Shown here: positions 7,323 through 15,028 of the stretch, piece after piece
Layout: every line of letters begins with the position of its first letter
Position numbering within the stretch: position 1 is the stretch's first letter
Assembly (NCBI GenBank): GCA_005882275.1
Contig: VBAK01000156.1
Location: 1-34,077 of the forward strand
Reading direction: 5' to 3'
From: Candidatus Segetimicrobium genomatis
GTDB lineage: Bacteria > Sysuimicrobiota > Sysuimicrobiia > Sysuimicrobiales > Segetimicrobiaceae
DNA length: 34,077 bases
Program-made: the position numbers and the translations under genes
The notes under the pieces: model-generated
What the model saw: only the letters and a program-made list of their open reading frames with translations
Database searches by the model: none
What the model was told of the DNA's origin: nothing

Positions 7323-8873
7323 TTACCAGTACTTGTGAGCGACCACCTTGGGCTGGAGAAAGTTCAGCAGATACTCGGGCCCGCCGGCCTTGCTGTCGGT
7401 GCCCGACATGTTGAACCCGCCGAACGGGTGGGTCCCCACGAGCGCGCCGGTGGACTTTCGGTTGAGATAGAGATTGCCGCACATGAGCTCCCGCCGGGCC
7501 TTCGCCAGCTTCTCCGGGTTCAGGGTGTAGACCGACCCCGTCAGCCCGTACGCGGTGCCGTTGGCGATCCGGATCGCGTCGTTGAAATCGCGGGCGGGGA
7601 TCGCCGCGACGACCGGGCCGAAAATCTCTTCCTGCGCGATCCGGGCATCCGGCCGGACGTCCATAATGATCGTCGGCGCGATGTAGTGGCCCCCCGCCCG
7701 CGCCCGGCCGCCGCCGGCCGCGAGGCGTCCCTCGCGCTTCCCGATCTCGATGTACTCGAGCACCTTCTGCTCGGCGCGGGCGTTGATGACCGGCCCCGCC
7801 GGAAAGTTCTCGGGCGCCGGACCGACCTCGAGACGGCGGACCCGCTCGGCGAGCATCTCGACGACCTCGCCGTACACCTTGGGCGTCACCACCACGCGGG
7901 AGCCCGCGGAGCACTTCTGCCCCTGGTACCCATAGCCGGAGGCCACGACCCCCGCGACCGCCTCGTCCAGCGCGGCCTCGTCATCGACGATGATGGCGTT
8001 CTTGCCTCCCATCTCGGCGATGATCCGCTTGAGCCAGATCTGACCGGGAGGCGTGCGGGCCGCGAGCTCGAAGAGGTGCGTCCCGACGTCGCGCGACCCG
8101 GTGAACGCGATCATCCGCACCTTGGGGTGCGCGACCAGCGCCTCTCCCACGGCCCCGCCGGGGCCGGCGATCACGTTCAGCACGCCCGGCGGAAGGCCGG
8201 CCTCGGTGAGCGCGTCCGCGATCGCATGGGCCGTCGCGGCCGAGTCGCTCGCGGGCTTCATCACCACCGTGTTGCCGCAGACGATCGCGCCGAGCGCCAT
8301 CCCCGCCGGGATCGCGAGGGGGAAGTTCCATGGGGAGATGACCGCCACCACGCCCAGGGGAAGATACAGATACTCGCTCATCTCGCCCGGGATCGAAGGG
8401 AGCGGCCGCCCGGGAGCGTACCGGAGGATCTCGCGGGCGTAGTATTCGGCGAAATCGATCGCCTCGGCGACGTCCGCGTCGGCCTCCGTCCAGTTCTTGC
8501 CCACCTCGTAGATCATCCACGCCGCGGCCTCCATGCGGCGGCGCCTGAGGAGGTTCGCCGCCCGCATCAAGAGCGCCGCCCGCTCCTCGGCCGGGACCCA
8601 GCGCCACGACTCGAAGGCGGTGAGCGCGGCGGCGACCGCGGCCTCGACCTCGCCCGCGCCGGCCTGGTGGACCACCGCCACCACCGTGTCGGTCTGAGAG
8701 GGGTTCACCGTCCGAAACGTCTCGCCGGTCCTCACGGGACGGCCGCCGATCAGCAGCGGGAACTCGCGCCCCAGGGCCGCCCCGACGGTGCGCAGCGCCT
8801 CCTCCATGGCCTGGCGGCCCGGCCCCTTCGCGAAATCCACGAGCGGCTCGTTGCGGAACTCCGGCGGCGTCAT
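7323..8873 (-). CDS. rocA: L-glutamate gamma-semialdehyde (1-pyrroline-5-carboxylate) dehydrogenase, RocA type
   Basis: A 516-residue aldehyde dehydrogenase. In this family L-glutamate 5-semialdehyde from proline, ornithine or arginine is oxidised to glutamate with NAD+. Seen are ISPWNFPLAIP (cofactor loop), FTGSRDVG, the general-base Glu E287 (AEMGGKN) and the nucleophile C321 (GQKCSAG). The N-terminal FRNEPLVDF and the C-terminal KSTGALVGTHPFGG are typical of the single-domain Bacillus/Deinococcus-type RocA rather than PutA. The start at ATG 8873 gives the family length; the frame is open further upstream but overlaps the aminotransferase. The gene begins 13 nt after the aminotransferase stop, so the two are probably cotranscribed. 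Confidence 0.93.
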   Translation of the reverse strand: MTPPEFRNEPLVDFAKGPGRQAMEEALRTVGAALGREFPLLIGGRPVRTGETFRTVNPSQTDTVVAVVHQAGAGEVEAAVAAALTAFESWRWVPAEERAALLMRAANLLRRRRMEAAAWMIYEVGKNWTEADADVAEAIDFAEYYAREILRYAPGRPLPSIPGEMSEYLYLPLGVVAVISPWNFPLAIPAGMALGAIVCGNTVVMKPASDSAATAHAIADALTEAGLPPGVLNVIAGPGGAVGEALVAHPKVRMIAFTGSRDVGTHLFELAARTPPGQIWLKRIIAEMGGKNAIIVDDEAALDEAVAGVVASGYGYQGQKCSAGSRVVVTPKVYGEVVEMLAERVRRLEVGPAPENFPAGPVINARAEQKVLEYIEIGKREGRLAAGGGRARAGGHYIAPTIIMDVRPDARIAQEEIFGPVVAAIPARDFNDAIRIANGTAYGLTGSVYTLNPEKLAKARRELMCGNLYLNRKSTGALVGTHPFGGFNMSGTDSKAGGPEYLLNFLQPKVVAHKYW

Positions 8874-8886
8874 CACGGCTGGTGCC

Positions 8887-10068
8887 TCATGACAGCGCGG
8901 CAAGCGCGCGGGCGATCCGGTCGATGCCCTCCTCGATCCGCGCGAGCGAGGTGGCGTACGAAAAGCGGAGAAAGCCCGGCCCTTCGAACGCCTCGCCCGG
9001 AACGACCGCGACATGCGCCTTCTCGAGCAGGACCTCGCACAGCGCAACGGAGGTGGCGGGCCCGCCGGGCCGGCCCAAGAGCCCGCGCACGTCCGGAAAC
9101 GCGTAGAACGCGCCCCGAGGCGTCGCGCACCGGACGCCGGGAAGGGCGTTGAGGCGCGCGACGATGGTCCGGCGGCGTTGGTCGTATTCGGCGACCATCT
9201 CGGACGGATCCACGCCCTCCTGCAGGGCCGCCAGAGCCGCCCGCTGAGCGATGGAGTTGGGGTTGCCGGCAAGATGCCCCTGCACGTCTGTGAGGGCCTC
9301 GGCCATGGGCCTGGGGGCCGCCGCGTATCCAATCCGCCACCCGGTCATGGCGTACGTCTTCGACATCGAATTGAGCAGCACGATCCGGTCGCGGGCATCG
9401 GGCCAGGCGCCGGGAAGGCAGTGATGCCTCGCGCCGTCATAGACCATGCTCTCGTAGATCTCGTCGCTCAGGAGCGTGAACTCGCGCCGCCGGCTCAACT
9501 CGATCAGGCCGGCGAGCGTCTCGCGGGTGTACACGACGCCGGTCGGGTTGTGCGGAGAGCAGATCAACATCGCGCGGGTGCGGGGGGTGACGAGCGAAGC
9601 CACCCGATCCACGCGCGGCTGGAAATCCTCCTCCGCCCCGGTGGGGACGAGCACCGGACGGGCCCCGGCCAGCTTCACCTGCTCCACGTAGGAGACCCAT
9701 GCCGGGACCGGCACCAAGACCTCATCCCCGGGCTCGCACAACGCGCGCAGCGTGAAGTACAGCGCGGGCTTGCCGCCAGCCGTGATGACGATCTCTTCGG
9801 GCGCGTACGCCGCGCCGTACGTGTCCCGAAGGTGCTTGGCAACGGCCTGCCGCAATTCGATGATGCCGGCCGGGCTGGTGTACTTGGTGAACCCCTCCTG
9901 AATGGCCTTGATCGCTGCCCGCTTGATGATCTCCGGCGTGTCGAAGTCCGGCTCGCCCGCGGCGAAGCTGATGACGTCGACCCCCTCGCGCCGCAGCCTG
10001 CGGGCGCGGTCATCCATGCCGATCGTCATCGACGGGGTGATCGCGCGAACGCTTGACGAACGCTGCAT
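8887..10068 (-). CDS. PLP-dependent class I aminotransferase (aspartate aminotransferase family)
   Basis: A 393-residue fold-type I aminotransferase. FAAGEPDFDTP and KYTSPAGIIELR form the substrate entrance, SPHNPTG the cofactor region, LLSDEIYE the PLP-contacting Asp/Tyr, SMSKTYAMTGWRIGY contains the Schiff-base lysine K237, and the substrate-carboxylate Arg is in FLRFSYA. This is the I-gamma AspC type common in thermophiles and high-GC bacteria. Exact specificity (aspartate, ornithine, other) cannot be read. Its position before rocA suggests that amino groups are moved to or from glutamate. The start at 10068 is fixed by GGGAGG 7 nt upstream; an in-frame GTG/ATG further upstream is less likely. 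Confidence 0.92.
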   Translation of the reverse strand: MQRSSSVRAITPSMTIGMDDRARRLRREGVDVISFAAGEPDFDTPEIIKRAAIKAIQEGFTKYTSPAGIIELRQAVAKHLRDTYGAAYAPEEIVITAGGKPALYFTLRALCEPGDEVLVPVPAWVSYVEQVKLAGARPVLVPTGAEEDFQPRVDRVASLVTPRTRAMLICSPHNPTGVVYTRETLAGLIELSRRREFTLLSDEIYESMVYDGARHHCLPGAWPDARDRIVLLNSMSKTYAMTGWRIGYAAAPRPMAEALTDVQGHLAGNPNSIAQRAALAALQEGVDPSEMVAEYDQRRRTIVARLNALPGVRCATPRGAFYAFPDVRGLLGRPGGPATSVALCEVLLEKAHVAVVPGEAFEGPGFLRFSYATSLARIEEGIDRIARALAALS

Positions 10069-10182
10069 CGAACCGCCTCCCGTCTGCCCTGCGCCGCCCC
10101 CCGGGGGCCGGGCGACCATCGCTGGGATCGGATTGCGTTCAGCGTTTCCTATTCGCCGCAGGAGAGACAGCCTACTGCACCG

Positions 10183-10230
10183 CCACCAAAAACGAAGACG
10201 CCCCCCGACGATTTTCGACGGGAGGCGTCT
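10183..10230 (-). terminator. Intrinsic terminator upstream of the aminotransferase
   Basis: On the minus strand a long imperfect stem (arms at 10230-10215 and 10211-10196, joined by a short A-rich loop) ends in GGCGTCT and is followed by TCGTTTTTGG. Strong GC stem plus T-run fits a Rho-independent terminator. It lies 63 nt after the 69-codon ORF and about 130 nt before the aminotransferase start, so it may end the small transcript or act as an attenuator for the operon. Confidence 0.65.
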
Positions 10231-10292
10231 GGGCCGGCTCCGACCTGTTTTTCAGGCCTGCACGGCCGGCGGAGAACTCTTCTCGATGAGCA
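10231..10292 (-). ncRNA. Structured stretch between small ORF and terminator
   Basis: Read on the minus strand it holds GAGAA-GAG-TTCTC, then GCCGGCC with a matching GCCGGCC 30 nt later that can pair (GCCGGC is self-complementary), enclosing CCTG-AAAAA-CAGG. The terminator hairpin follows at once. No T-box or named riboswitch core was recognised. It may be a cis-regulatory leader for the aminotransferase/rocA unit or simply the 3' end of the small transcript. Confidence 0.35.
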
Positions 10293-10502
10293 TCAGTGCA
10301 GACGGCTTTGGAGGATCATCGAGACCAGCGTCTGCGCGCCAGATTCGGTGGTCCCCTCGGTGACCACCGCGTCCACAACCTCTCCCGCGCCCACAAGGGC
10401 GGCGGCCAAAGCGTCGCGCGCGTCCAGCGCGTGCTTGATCCGCACCGTGACCACGACTGTGTGTGGCCGTCCCTGCCGGGAACTGTCCTGTGACATAGCC
10501 AT
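10293..10502 (-). CDS. Small protein of 69 residues, unknown function
   Basis: A short ORF reading MAMSQDSSRQG and then a hydrophobic/charged body (TVVVTVRIKHALD, ALVGAGEVVDAVVTEGTT, LVSMILQSRLH). Codon third positions are GC-rich like neighbouring genes, and the pattern suggests alternating strands and helices of a compact soluble domain. There is no membrane segment or signal peptide. I do not recognise the family. Support comes from context: an excellent promoter 46 nt upstream and a terminator 63 nt downstream frame exactly this ORF. The ribosome-binding site is weak (TAGG), and a second ATG lies at 10496. It could instead be a non-coding RNA with a chance ORF. Confidence 0.45.
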   Translation of the reverse strand: MAMSQDSSRQGRPHTVVVTVRIKHALDARDALAAALVGAGEVVDAVVTEGTTESGAQTLVSMILQSRLH

Positions 10503-10554
10503 CGCCTACACAGTAGTCCCCAGGCGCTTCCGGCCCTATCGGGTAAAAGCCCGA

Positions 10555-10583
10555 AGCATAATGGGGAAAACCGCTTATGTCAA
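10555..10583 (-). promoter_or_regulatory. Near-consensus sigma-70-type promoter
   Basis: On the minus strand, TTGACA (10583-10578), a 17-bp spacer and TATGCT (10560-10555). The -35 is perfect and the -10 matches five of six consensus bases. Predicted transcript start is near 10548, 46 nt before the small ORF. It is the best promoter match found in the window. Confidence 0.75.
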
Positions 10584-10606
10584 TCCCGCCATGCCCTACT
10601 CGAACG

Positions 10607-10644
10607 GTCGGTGCATCCTTCATTAGTCGGTGCATCCTTCATTA
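10607..10644. repeat. Two perfect tandem 19-bp repeats upstream of the promoter
   Basis: The unit GTCGGTGCATCCTTCATTA occurs at 10607-10625 and 10626-10644 without a mismatch; GCATCCTTC recurs at 10675. Relative to the minus-strand promoter the repeats sit at about -60 to -96, a usual place for activator sites spaced nearly two helical turns apart. Confidence 0.7.
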
Positions 10645-10648
10645 GAAG

Positions 10649-10660
10649 GAGAGCGCTCTC
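10649..10660. promoter_or_regulatory. 12-bp perfect palindrome, LacI-family-like operator
   Basis: GAGAGCGCTCTC is a perfect dyad centred on AGCGCT, the core of many LacI/CebR-type operators. It follows the 19-bp repeats directly. No LacI-type regulator is in the window, so the link to a regulator is inference. Confidence 0.4.
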
Positions 10661-10882
10661 ACGCCGGCATCAGCGCATCCTTCGTCTGGAGGAGGGCGAT
10701 CCCCATCGGCCGGCGGGGAGAGCGATCATGTCAGGCGCGGTCATCGCCGGCTCCGATCCCTCAGCCTAGAGGGTTGCGGCTGAAACGTCGAGAAGAGCGA
10801 GCCAATCCGTGATTCAGCGCGCCGGGCCGGACGGCTCGCGACGGGGGGGACCTCGAGATCGCGACGGGGGGGGAAGAACCGA

Positions 10883-11206
10883 ATGGTCTACGAGCTCCGC
10901 GTCTACCGCTGCATGCCGGGCCGCAAAGCCGATGTGCTCACACGGTTTCGGGACCACACGATGGGGTTCTTTCGAAAGCACGGGATCCACGTGGTCGGAT
11001 TCTGGGAGACGGCGGTCGGCGAGCTGGACGAGCTGACCTACATCACCCGTTACGAGTCGTGGGAAGACCGCGAGAAGAAGTGGGGCGCCTTTCAGGCCGA
11101 CCCCGAGTGGCACCGCGTCCGCGAGAAGAGCCACGAGCGCGGATGGCTGGTGGAGCACATCCGCACGGCGCTGCTGACCGCCACCGACTTCTCACCCAAA
11201 GTCTAG
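10883..11206 (+). CDS. NIPSNAP-family protein
   Basis: A 107-residue single-domain protein beginning MVYELRVYRCMPGR, with the ferredoxin-like (dimeric alpha-beta barrel) pattern of NIPSNAP proteins, including GFWETAVGELDELTYITRYESWEDREKKW. Family members are small soluble proteins whose biochemical role is poorly known; in bacteria they often lie beside catabolic enzymes. A G-rich run with GGGGGGAA precedes the ATG. It is the first gene of the plus-strand block and is separated by 141 bp from the thiamine-diphosphate enzyme, so shared transcription is possible but unproven. Confidence 0.88.
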   Translation: MVYELRVYRCMPGRKADVLTRFRDHTMGFFRKHGIHVVGFWETAVGELDELTYITRYESWEDREKKWGAFQADPEWHRVREKSHERGWLVEHIRTALLTATDFSPKV

Positions 11207-11347
11207 GCTGGAGCGCAGCACCGCCGCCGGGCCGGCGCGTAACCGCCCCGGAGGAGGCGGGATTGCGGCGCCGTCGAAGGAAAATTTGAGCGCCCGTCCC
11301 CGCAGGGGCGCGGCGCGTGGCGGCGGGACCGCCCGGGAGGTGGGGAC

Positions 11348-13135
11348 ATGGTCACGGTGCTCTCCAAGACAGGCGCGCAGGTCATCGTGGACCGGCTCCT
11401 CTGCGAGGGGGTCTCCTTCGCCTTTGGCCTGTGCGGACACGGCAACATCGGCCTCCTGAACGCCCTGTACGACGTGCAGGAGCAGATCCACACGGTCTCC
11501 GTCCACCATGAACAGGCGGCCGGCCACATGGCGGACGCGTACTGGCGCGTCGCCCACCGCCCCGCCGTGACGTTCACCTCCTGCGGGCCCGGCTCGACGA
11601 ACATCCCCGTCGCCGTCGCGTCGGCGATGATGGACTCCTCGGCGCTGCTCGCGATCACGGCCAACGTCCCGAGCGTGCAGTTCAATCGCGGCGCGTTCCA
11701 GGAGACGTACCGGCACTACCAGGCCGACTTTCCGTCCGTGCTCCGGCCGTACGTCAAGCGCAGCTTCCAGCCGACCCGGCCCGATCAGCTGCCGCTGGTG
11801 ATGCGGCAGGCGTTTCTGGAAATGCTGGGAGGCCGGCCCGGCCCGGTGCAGGTCGACGTCCCGCTCGATCTCTTCGTCGAGACGGTCGACGTCGGAGGCG
11901 AGCGCCCGCAGGCGGTGGGGGACGGCGTGCGCATCCGCAGCGCCGCGGAGGCCGGCCAATTGCAGGCCGCCCTCGAGACGCTCCTCGGCGCCGCCCGCCC
12001 CGTGATCCTGGCCGGGGGCGGGGCCGTGCTGTCCGAGGCGGAGGCGGAGGTCCGGACGCTGGCCGAGCGCCTCGGCGTGCCGGTGGTGAGCACGCCGCTG
12101 GCGTCGGGCGTGCTGCCGGCCGATCACCCATTGTATTTCGGCAACGTGGGGCGGAACGGGACGTTTGCGGCCAACGAGGCGACCCGGAATGCCGATGTGA
12201 TCCTGGCGCTGGGCGTGCGGTTCGATGACCGGATGAGCAGCAGCTGGATTCCCGGGTACACGTTCGAGATCCCGCCGACCCGGCTCATCCAGGTGGATAT
12301 CGATCCTTCCGAGATCGGGCGCAACTATCCGGTCGCGGTCGGCGTCCTCGGGGACGCGCGCACCGTCGTCCGCCAGCTCGCGGCGGAGGTCGAACGGCGC
12401 CGGGAGCCGCGGGACGGCCATGCCCCGTGGGTCAGGCGCCTGGAGGCCGCCCGGCAGGTGTGGGAGAGCGACCGCGCCCCCCTCGCGAACGCGGAGGGGC
12501 TGCCGCTGCATCCCGAGCGCGTGGTGGCGACCCTCTCGCGCGCCCTGCCCGAGAACGCCCTCGTCCTGTCGGACGTCGGCGTCCACCACAACTGGCTGGT
12601 GCAGCGCCTCAGGGTGCGGGGGCCCCGCTCCTTCCTGCAGTCGTGGGGGTTTGGATCGATGTGCTTCGCCGTGTGCGGCGTCCTGGGGGCGAAGCTGGCG
12701 GCCCCGGACCGCCCCGCCGTGGCCGTGTGCGGGGATGGAGGCTTCCTGATGGCCGCGCACAGCGTGGCCACCGCCGTCGAGTACGATATCCCCGCGATCT
12801 GGGTGGTGTGGAACAACCGCGGGTACGCCTCGATCTACGATCTCCAGGTGGGGGCGTTCGGGCCTCGCGAGCTGGCGACGCGCTTCAGAAAGCAGCGCAC
12901 GGGCGAGCCGGTGAGCGCGGACTTTGCTGCGATGGCCAAGGCGATGGGGGCGGACGGGTATCGGATCACCGGCCCCGGCGACCTGGACGGCGCCCTGGCC
13001 GCCGCGCTCGCCGCGAACCGTCCCGCGGTGATCGACGTGCCGGTCCGCTCCGACGAGCGCCCGGTGCCCACCGGGGGGTGGGTGTTGCCGCCGCTGCGGC
13101 CCTTTGCGCCCGCCTACCGGCCGAAGCCGGGATAA
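11348..13135 (+). CDS. Thiamine-diphosphate-dependent enzyme, acetolactate-synthase-like
   Basis: A 595-residue protein with the three-domain layout of the acetohydroxyacid synthase/pyruvate oxidase family. The N-terminal PYR domain has the activating Glu E55 (HHEQAAGHMADA), the middle domain starts near residue 195, and the PP domain carries the Mg-ThDP motif GDGGFLMAAHSV with D463 and a downstream WNN. The specificity-determining loops differ from ordinary IlvB (GLCGHGNIGLLNAL, NRGAFQETYRHYQ), and no small regulatory subunit gene follows, so biosynthetic acetolactate synthase is unlikely. Sulfoacetaldehyde acetyltransferase, IolD-like hydrolase or a decarboxylase are alternatives. GGGAGGTGGGG precedes the ATG. 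One base separates its stop from the livH start, so it is tied to the importer. Confidence 0.88.
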   Translation: MVTVLSKTGAQVIVDRLLCEGVSFAFGLCGHGNIGLLNALYDVQEQIHTVSVHHEQAAGHMADAYWRVAHRPAVTFTSCGPGSTNIPVAVASAMMDSSALLAITANVPSVQFNRGAFQETYRHYQADFPSVLRPYVKRSFQPTRPDQLPLVMRQAFLEMLGGRPGPVQVDVPLDLFVETVDVGGERPQAVGDGVRIRSAAEAGQLQAALETLLGAARPVILAGGGAVLSEAEAEVRTLAERLGVPVVSTPLASGVLPADHPLYFGNVGRNGTFAANEATRNADVILALGVRFDDRMSSSWIPGYTFEIPPTRLIQVDIDPSEIGRNYPVAVGVLGDARTVVRQLAAEVERRREPRDGHAPWVRRLEAARQVWESDRAPLANAEGLPLHPERVVATLSRALPENALVLSDVGVHHNWLVQRLRVRGPRSFLQSWGFGSMCFAVCGVLGAKLAAPDRPAVAVCGDGGFLMAAHSVATAVEYDIPAIWVVWNNRGYASIYDLQVGAFGPRELATRFRKQRTGEPVSADFAAMAKAMGADGYRITGPGDLDGALAAALAANRPAVIDVPVRSDERPVPTGGWVLPPLRPFAPAYRPKPG

Positions 13136-13136
13136 C

Positions 13137-14024
13137 ATGCATGGCTTCTTCGTCGCCCTGGGGTTCGGCCTGGTCACCGCGGCGATCCTGGCGTTTTCCG
13201 CCGTGGCGTTCTCGCTGCAGTACGGCGTCAGCAACCATCCGAATTTTGCCCACGGGGAGCTCCTGACGGTCGGCGCGTACGCCGCCTACGTGTCGCAGAG
13301 CCTCACGACCAACCTGCTCGTCGGCGGCCTGGCGGCGGCCGCGGCCGGGGGACTGGTCGCGTGGGGAATGAACCGGGGGATTGTCGAGCCGTTCGTCCGG
13401 GCGCGCGCGCGGAGCCTGGTCATCTTCATCGCCACGATCGGCGTCGCCATCATCATCCAGAACGTCCTGCTGGCGGTGTTCACCGGCACGAACGTCGTGT
13501 ACGTCCTGCCCCAGGCCGTCCCGCACCGGGTGGGACCGTTTCTGTGGACGAGCCGCGATGAGCTGATCATGGCGGCGGCCGCGGGGACGATGGCGCTGCT
13601 CCACCTCCTGCTCCGGTACACGAAGTTCGGGAAGGCGCTGCGGGCGGTGGCGGACAGCCGCGACCTCGCCCGCGTCAGCGGCATCGACGCCTCCCGCGTC
13701 ATCCAATTGACGTGGGGGCTGGCCGGCCTCATCGCCGGGCTCGGCGGGTTCGTGCTGGCCGGACGGGTCGGCAGCTTCGCCCCCTCGTTCGGGTTCAACT
13801 TCCTGCTCGTGACCTTCGCCGCCGCGATCGTCGGCGGGATCGGCAAGCCGTACGGCGCGATGGCCGGCGCGCTCCTCGTCGGCGTGGCCATGGAGACCAG
13901 CGCCTTCTACGTAGCCGCGGACTACAAGCTGCCGATCGCGTTCGCGCTGCTGATCGCGACCCTCCTGGTCCGCCCGGAAGGACTGTTCACCACCAGGCCG
14001 CGCGTGGGAGGCGGCGCGGCGTGA
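13137..14024 (+). CDS. livH: Branched-chain amino acid-type ABC permease LivH
   Basis: A 295-residue permease with about eight hydrophobic segments. The conserved SNHPNFAHGELLTVGAY near residues 30-46 is the LivH signature (N-F-A-HGE). The cytoplasmic coupling loop is TKFGKALRAVADSRDLARVSGID, and GGIGKPYGAMAGALLVG closes the channel domain. The family imports branched-chain amino acids, amides, urea or short organic acids. The ATG at 13137 lies 1 nt after the stop of the thiamine-diphosphate gene; a longer frame from 13104 would overlap it. The stop overlaps the GTG of livM. Confidence 0.92.
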   Translation: MHGFFVALGFGLVTAAILAFSAVAFSLQYGVSNHPNFAHGELLTVGAYAAYVSQSLTTNLLVGGLAAAAAGGLVAWGMNRGIVEPFVRARARSLVIFIATIGVAIIIQNVLLAVFTGTNVVYVLPQAVPHRVGPFLWTSRDELIMAAAAGTMALLHLLLRYTKFGKALRAVADSRDLARVSGIDASRVIQLTWGLAGLIAGLGGFVLAGRVGSFAPSFGFNFLLVTFAAAIVGGIGKPYGAMAGALLVGVAMETSAFYVAADYKLPIAFALLIATLLVRPEGLFTTRPRVGGGAA

Positions 14025-15025
14025 TCAACTACCTCGTCTCCATCGCGACCCAGGGCGTGATCTTCGCCATCTTCGTCCTGGGCCTGAACGTGCGCTGGGG
14101 ATGGGAGGGCGACCTCGACATCGCCTATTACGCGTTCATCGCCATCGGCGCGTACATCGACGCCGTCCTCACCCTGCCGCCGGCCGGCCTGCGGCCGCCG
14201 ACGGAGTACATCCTGGGGCTCAGGTGGCCGTTCGTCGCCGGCGCGCTCGGCGCGATGCTGGCCGGCGGGCTGCTCTCCCTGGTCGTGGGGGCGATCGCGC
14301 TGCGGAAGCTGCGGGGCGACTACTTCGCCATCACCACGCTGGCCACGGCGCTGATCATGCAGGCCGTGATCAGCAACGACGCCCGGATCTTCGCGGGGTA
14401 CAACGGGCTCTACGGGCTGAGCCAGCCGTTCAACAGCGTGCTGCGCCTCGACCCCCACGTCTACCCCGTGTTCTACCTGGCGTTCTGCCTGGCCGTCCTG
14501 ATCGCCGTCTACCTCTTCCTGGAGCGGCTGTTCTGGAGCCCGTTCGGGCGCGCCCTGCGATCGGTGCGGGAAGACGAAACCGCCGCGGCGGCCTTCGGCC
14601 GGAACGTGTTCGCCCTCAAGCTCAAGGGCTACGTCATCGGCGGGGTGATCGCGGGATTGGGCGGCGCGCTGTTCGTCCATTTCCTCGGCGCCTTCAATGT
14701 CTCGGCATGGTCGCCCGTGGAGACGCTGCTGCTGTACGCCGCGATCTTCGTGGGAGGGACGGGGAACAACCGCGGGGTGATCCTGGGCATCTTCCTGGTG
14801 TTGATCTTCTTCCAGGAGGTCACCCGGTTTCTCCCGGAGATCCCGGGGCACCCGGATTTCGGTCCCGCCGTCCGGGAGATCCTCATCGGCATCCTGATCC
14901 TCGCCGTCCTGCGCTGGCGTCCCCAGGGGATCCTCCCGGAGCCCCGCGCGCAGGACCGGGACCCCGCCTCGGCAGCGGGGTACGCCGCCGGCTCCGCGGT
15001 GGCCGGGACGCGGGCGGGCGGGTGA
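14021..15025 (+). CDS. livM: Branched-chain amino acid-type ABC permease LivM
   Basis: A 334-residue permease. VLGLNVRWGWEGDLDIAYYAFIAIGAY matches the LivM N-terminal signature (normally G.xGQ.SxGxxAFxxxGAY), with D replacing the usual small residue in the loop. LRKLRGDYFAITTLA and the coupling segment SPFGRALRSVREDETAAAAFGRN are clear, followed by FVGGTGNNRGVILG. The GTG at 14021 forms a GTGA overlap with livH. The frame is open 309 nt further upstream inside livH, which is spurious. The last 30 residues are a low-complexity Ala/Gly tail. Works with the neighbouring LivH, LivG and LivF. Confidence 0.92.
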   Translation: MINYLVSIATQGVIFAIFVLGLNVRWGWEGDLDIAYYAFIAIGAYIDAVLTLPPAGLRPPTEYILGLRWPFVAGALGAMLAGGLLSLVVGAIALRKLRGDYFAITTLATALIMQAVISNDARIFAGYNGLYGLSQPFNSVLRLDPHVYPVFYLAFCLAVLIAVYLFLERLFWSPFGRALRSVREDETAAAAFGRNVFALKLKGYVIGGVIAGLGGALFVHFLGAFNVSAWSPVETLLLYAAIFVGGTGNNRGVILGIFLVLIFFQEVTRFLPEIPGHPDFGPAVREILIGILILAVLRWRPQGILPEPRAQDRDPASAAGYAAGSAVAGTRAGG

Positions 15026-15028
15026 GGG

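Larger units (their letters stand above)
10503..10882. other. 380-bp regulatory intergenic region
   Basis: Between the small ORF and the NIPSNAP gene. It contains the minus-strand promoter, tandem repeats and palindrome listed separately, then a TCAGCC/GGCTGA inverted pair near 10760-10785. No good plus-strand promoter for the NIPSNAP gene was found. Short open frames here overlap the regulatory elements and were not accepted. Confidence 0.5.

Noticed and set aside
10252-10635. 127-codon minus-strand frame overlapping the 69-codon ORF
   Set aside because: Its start lies upstream of the predicted transcript start and inside the 19-bp repeats, so it would not be fully transcribed from the good promoter; composition is shadow-like.
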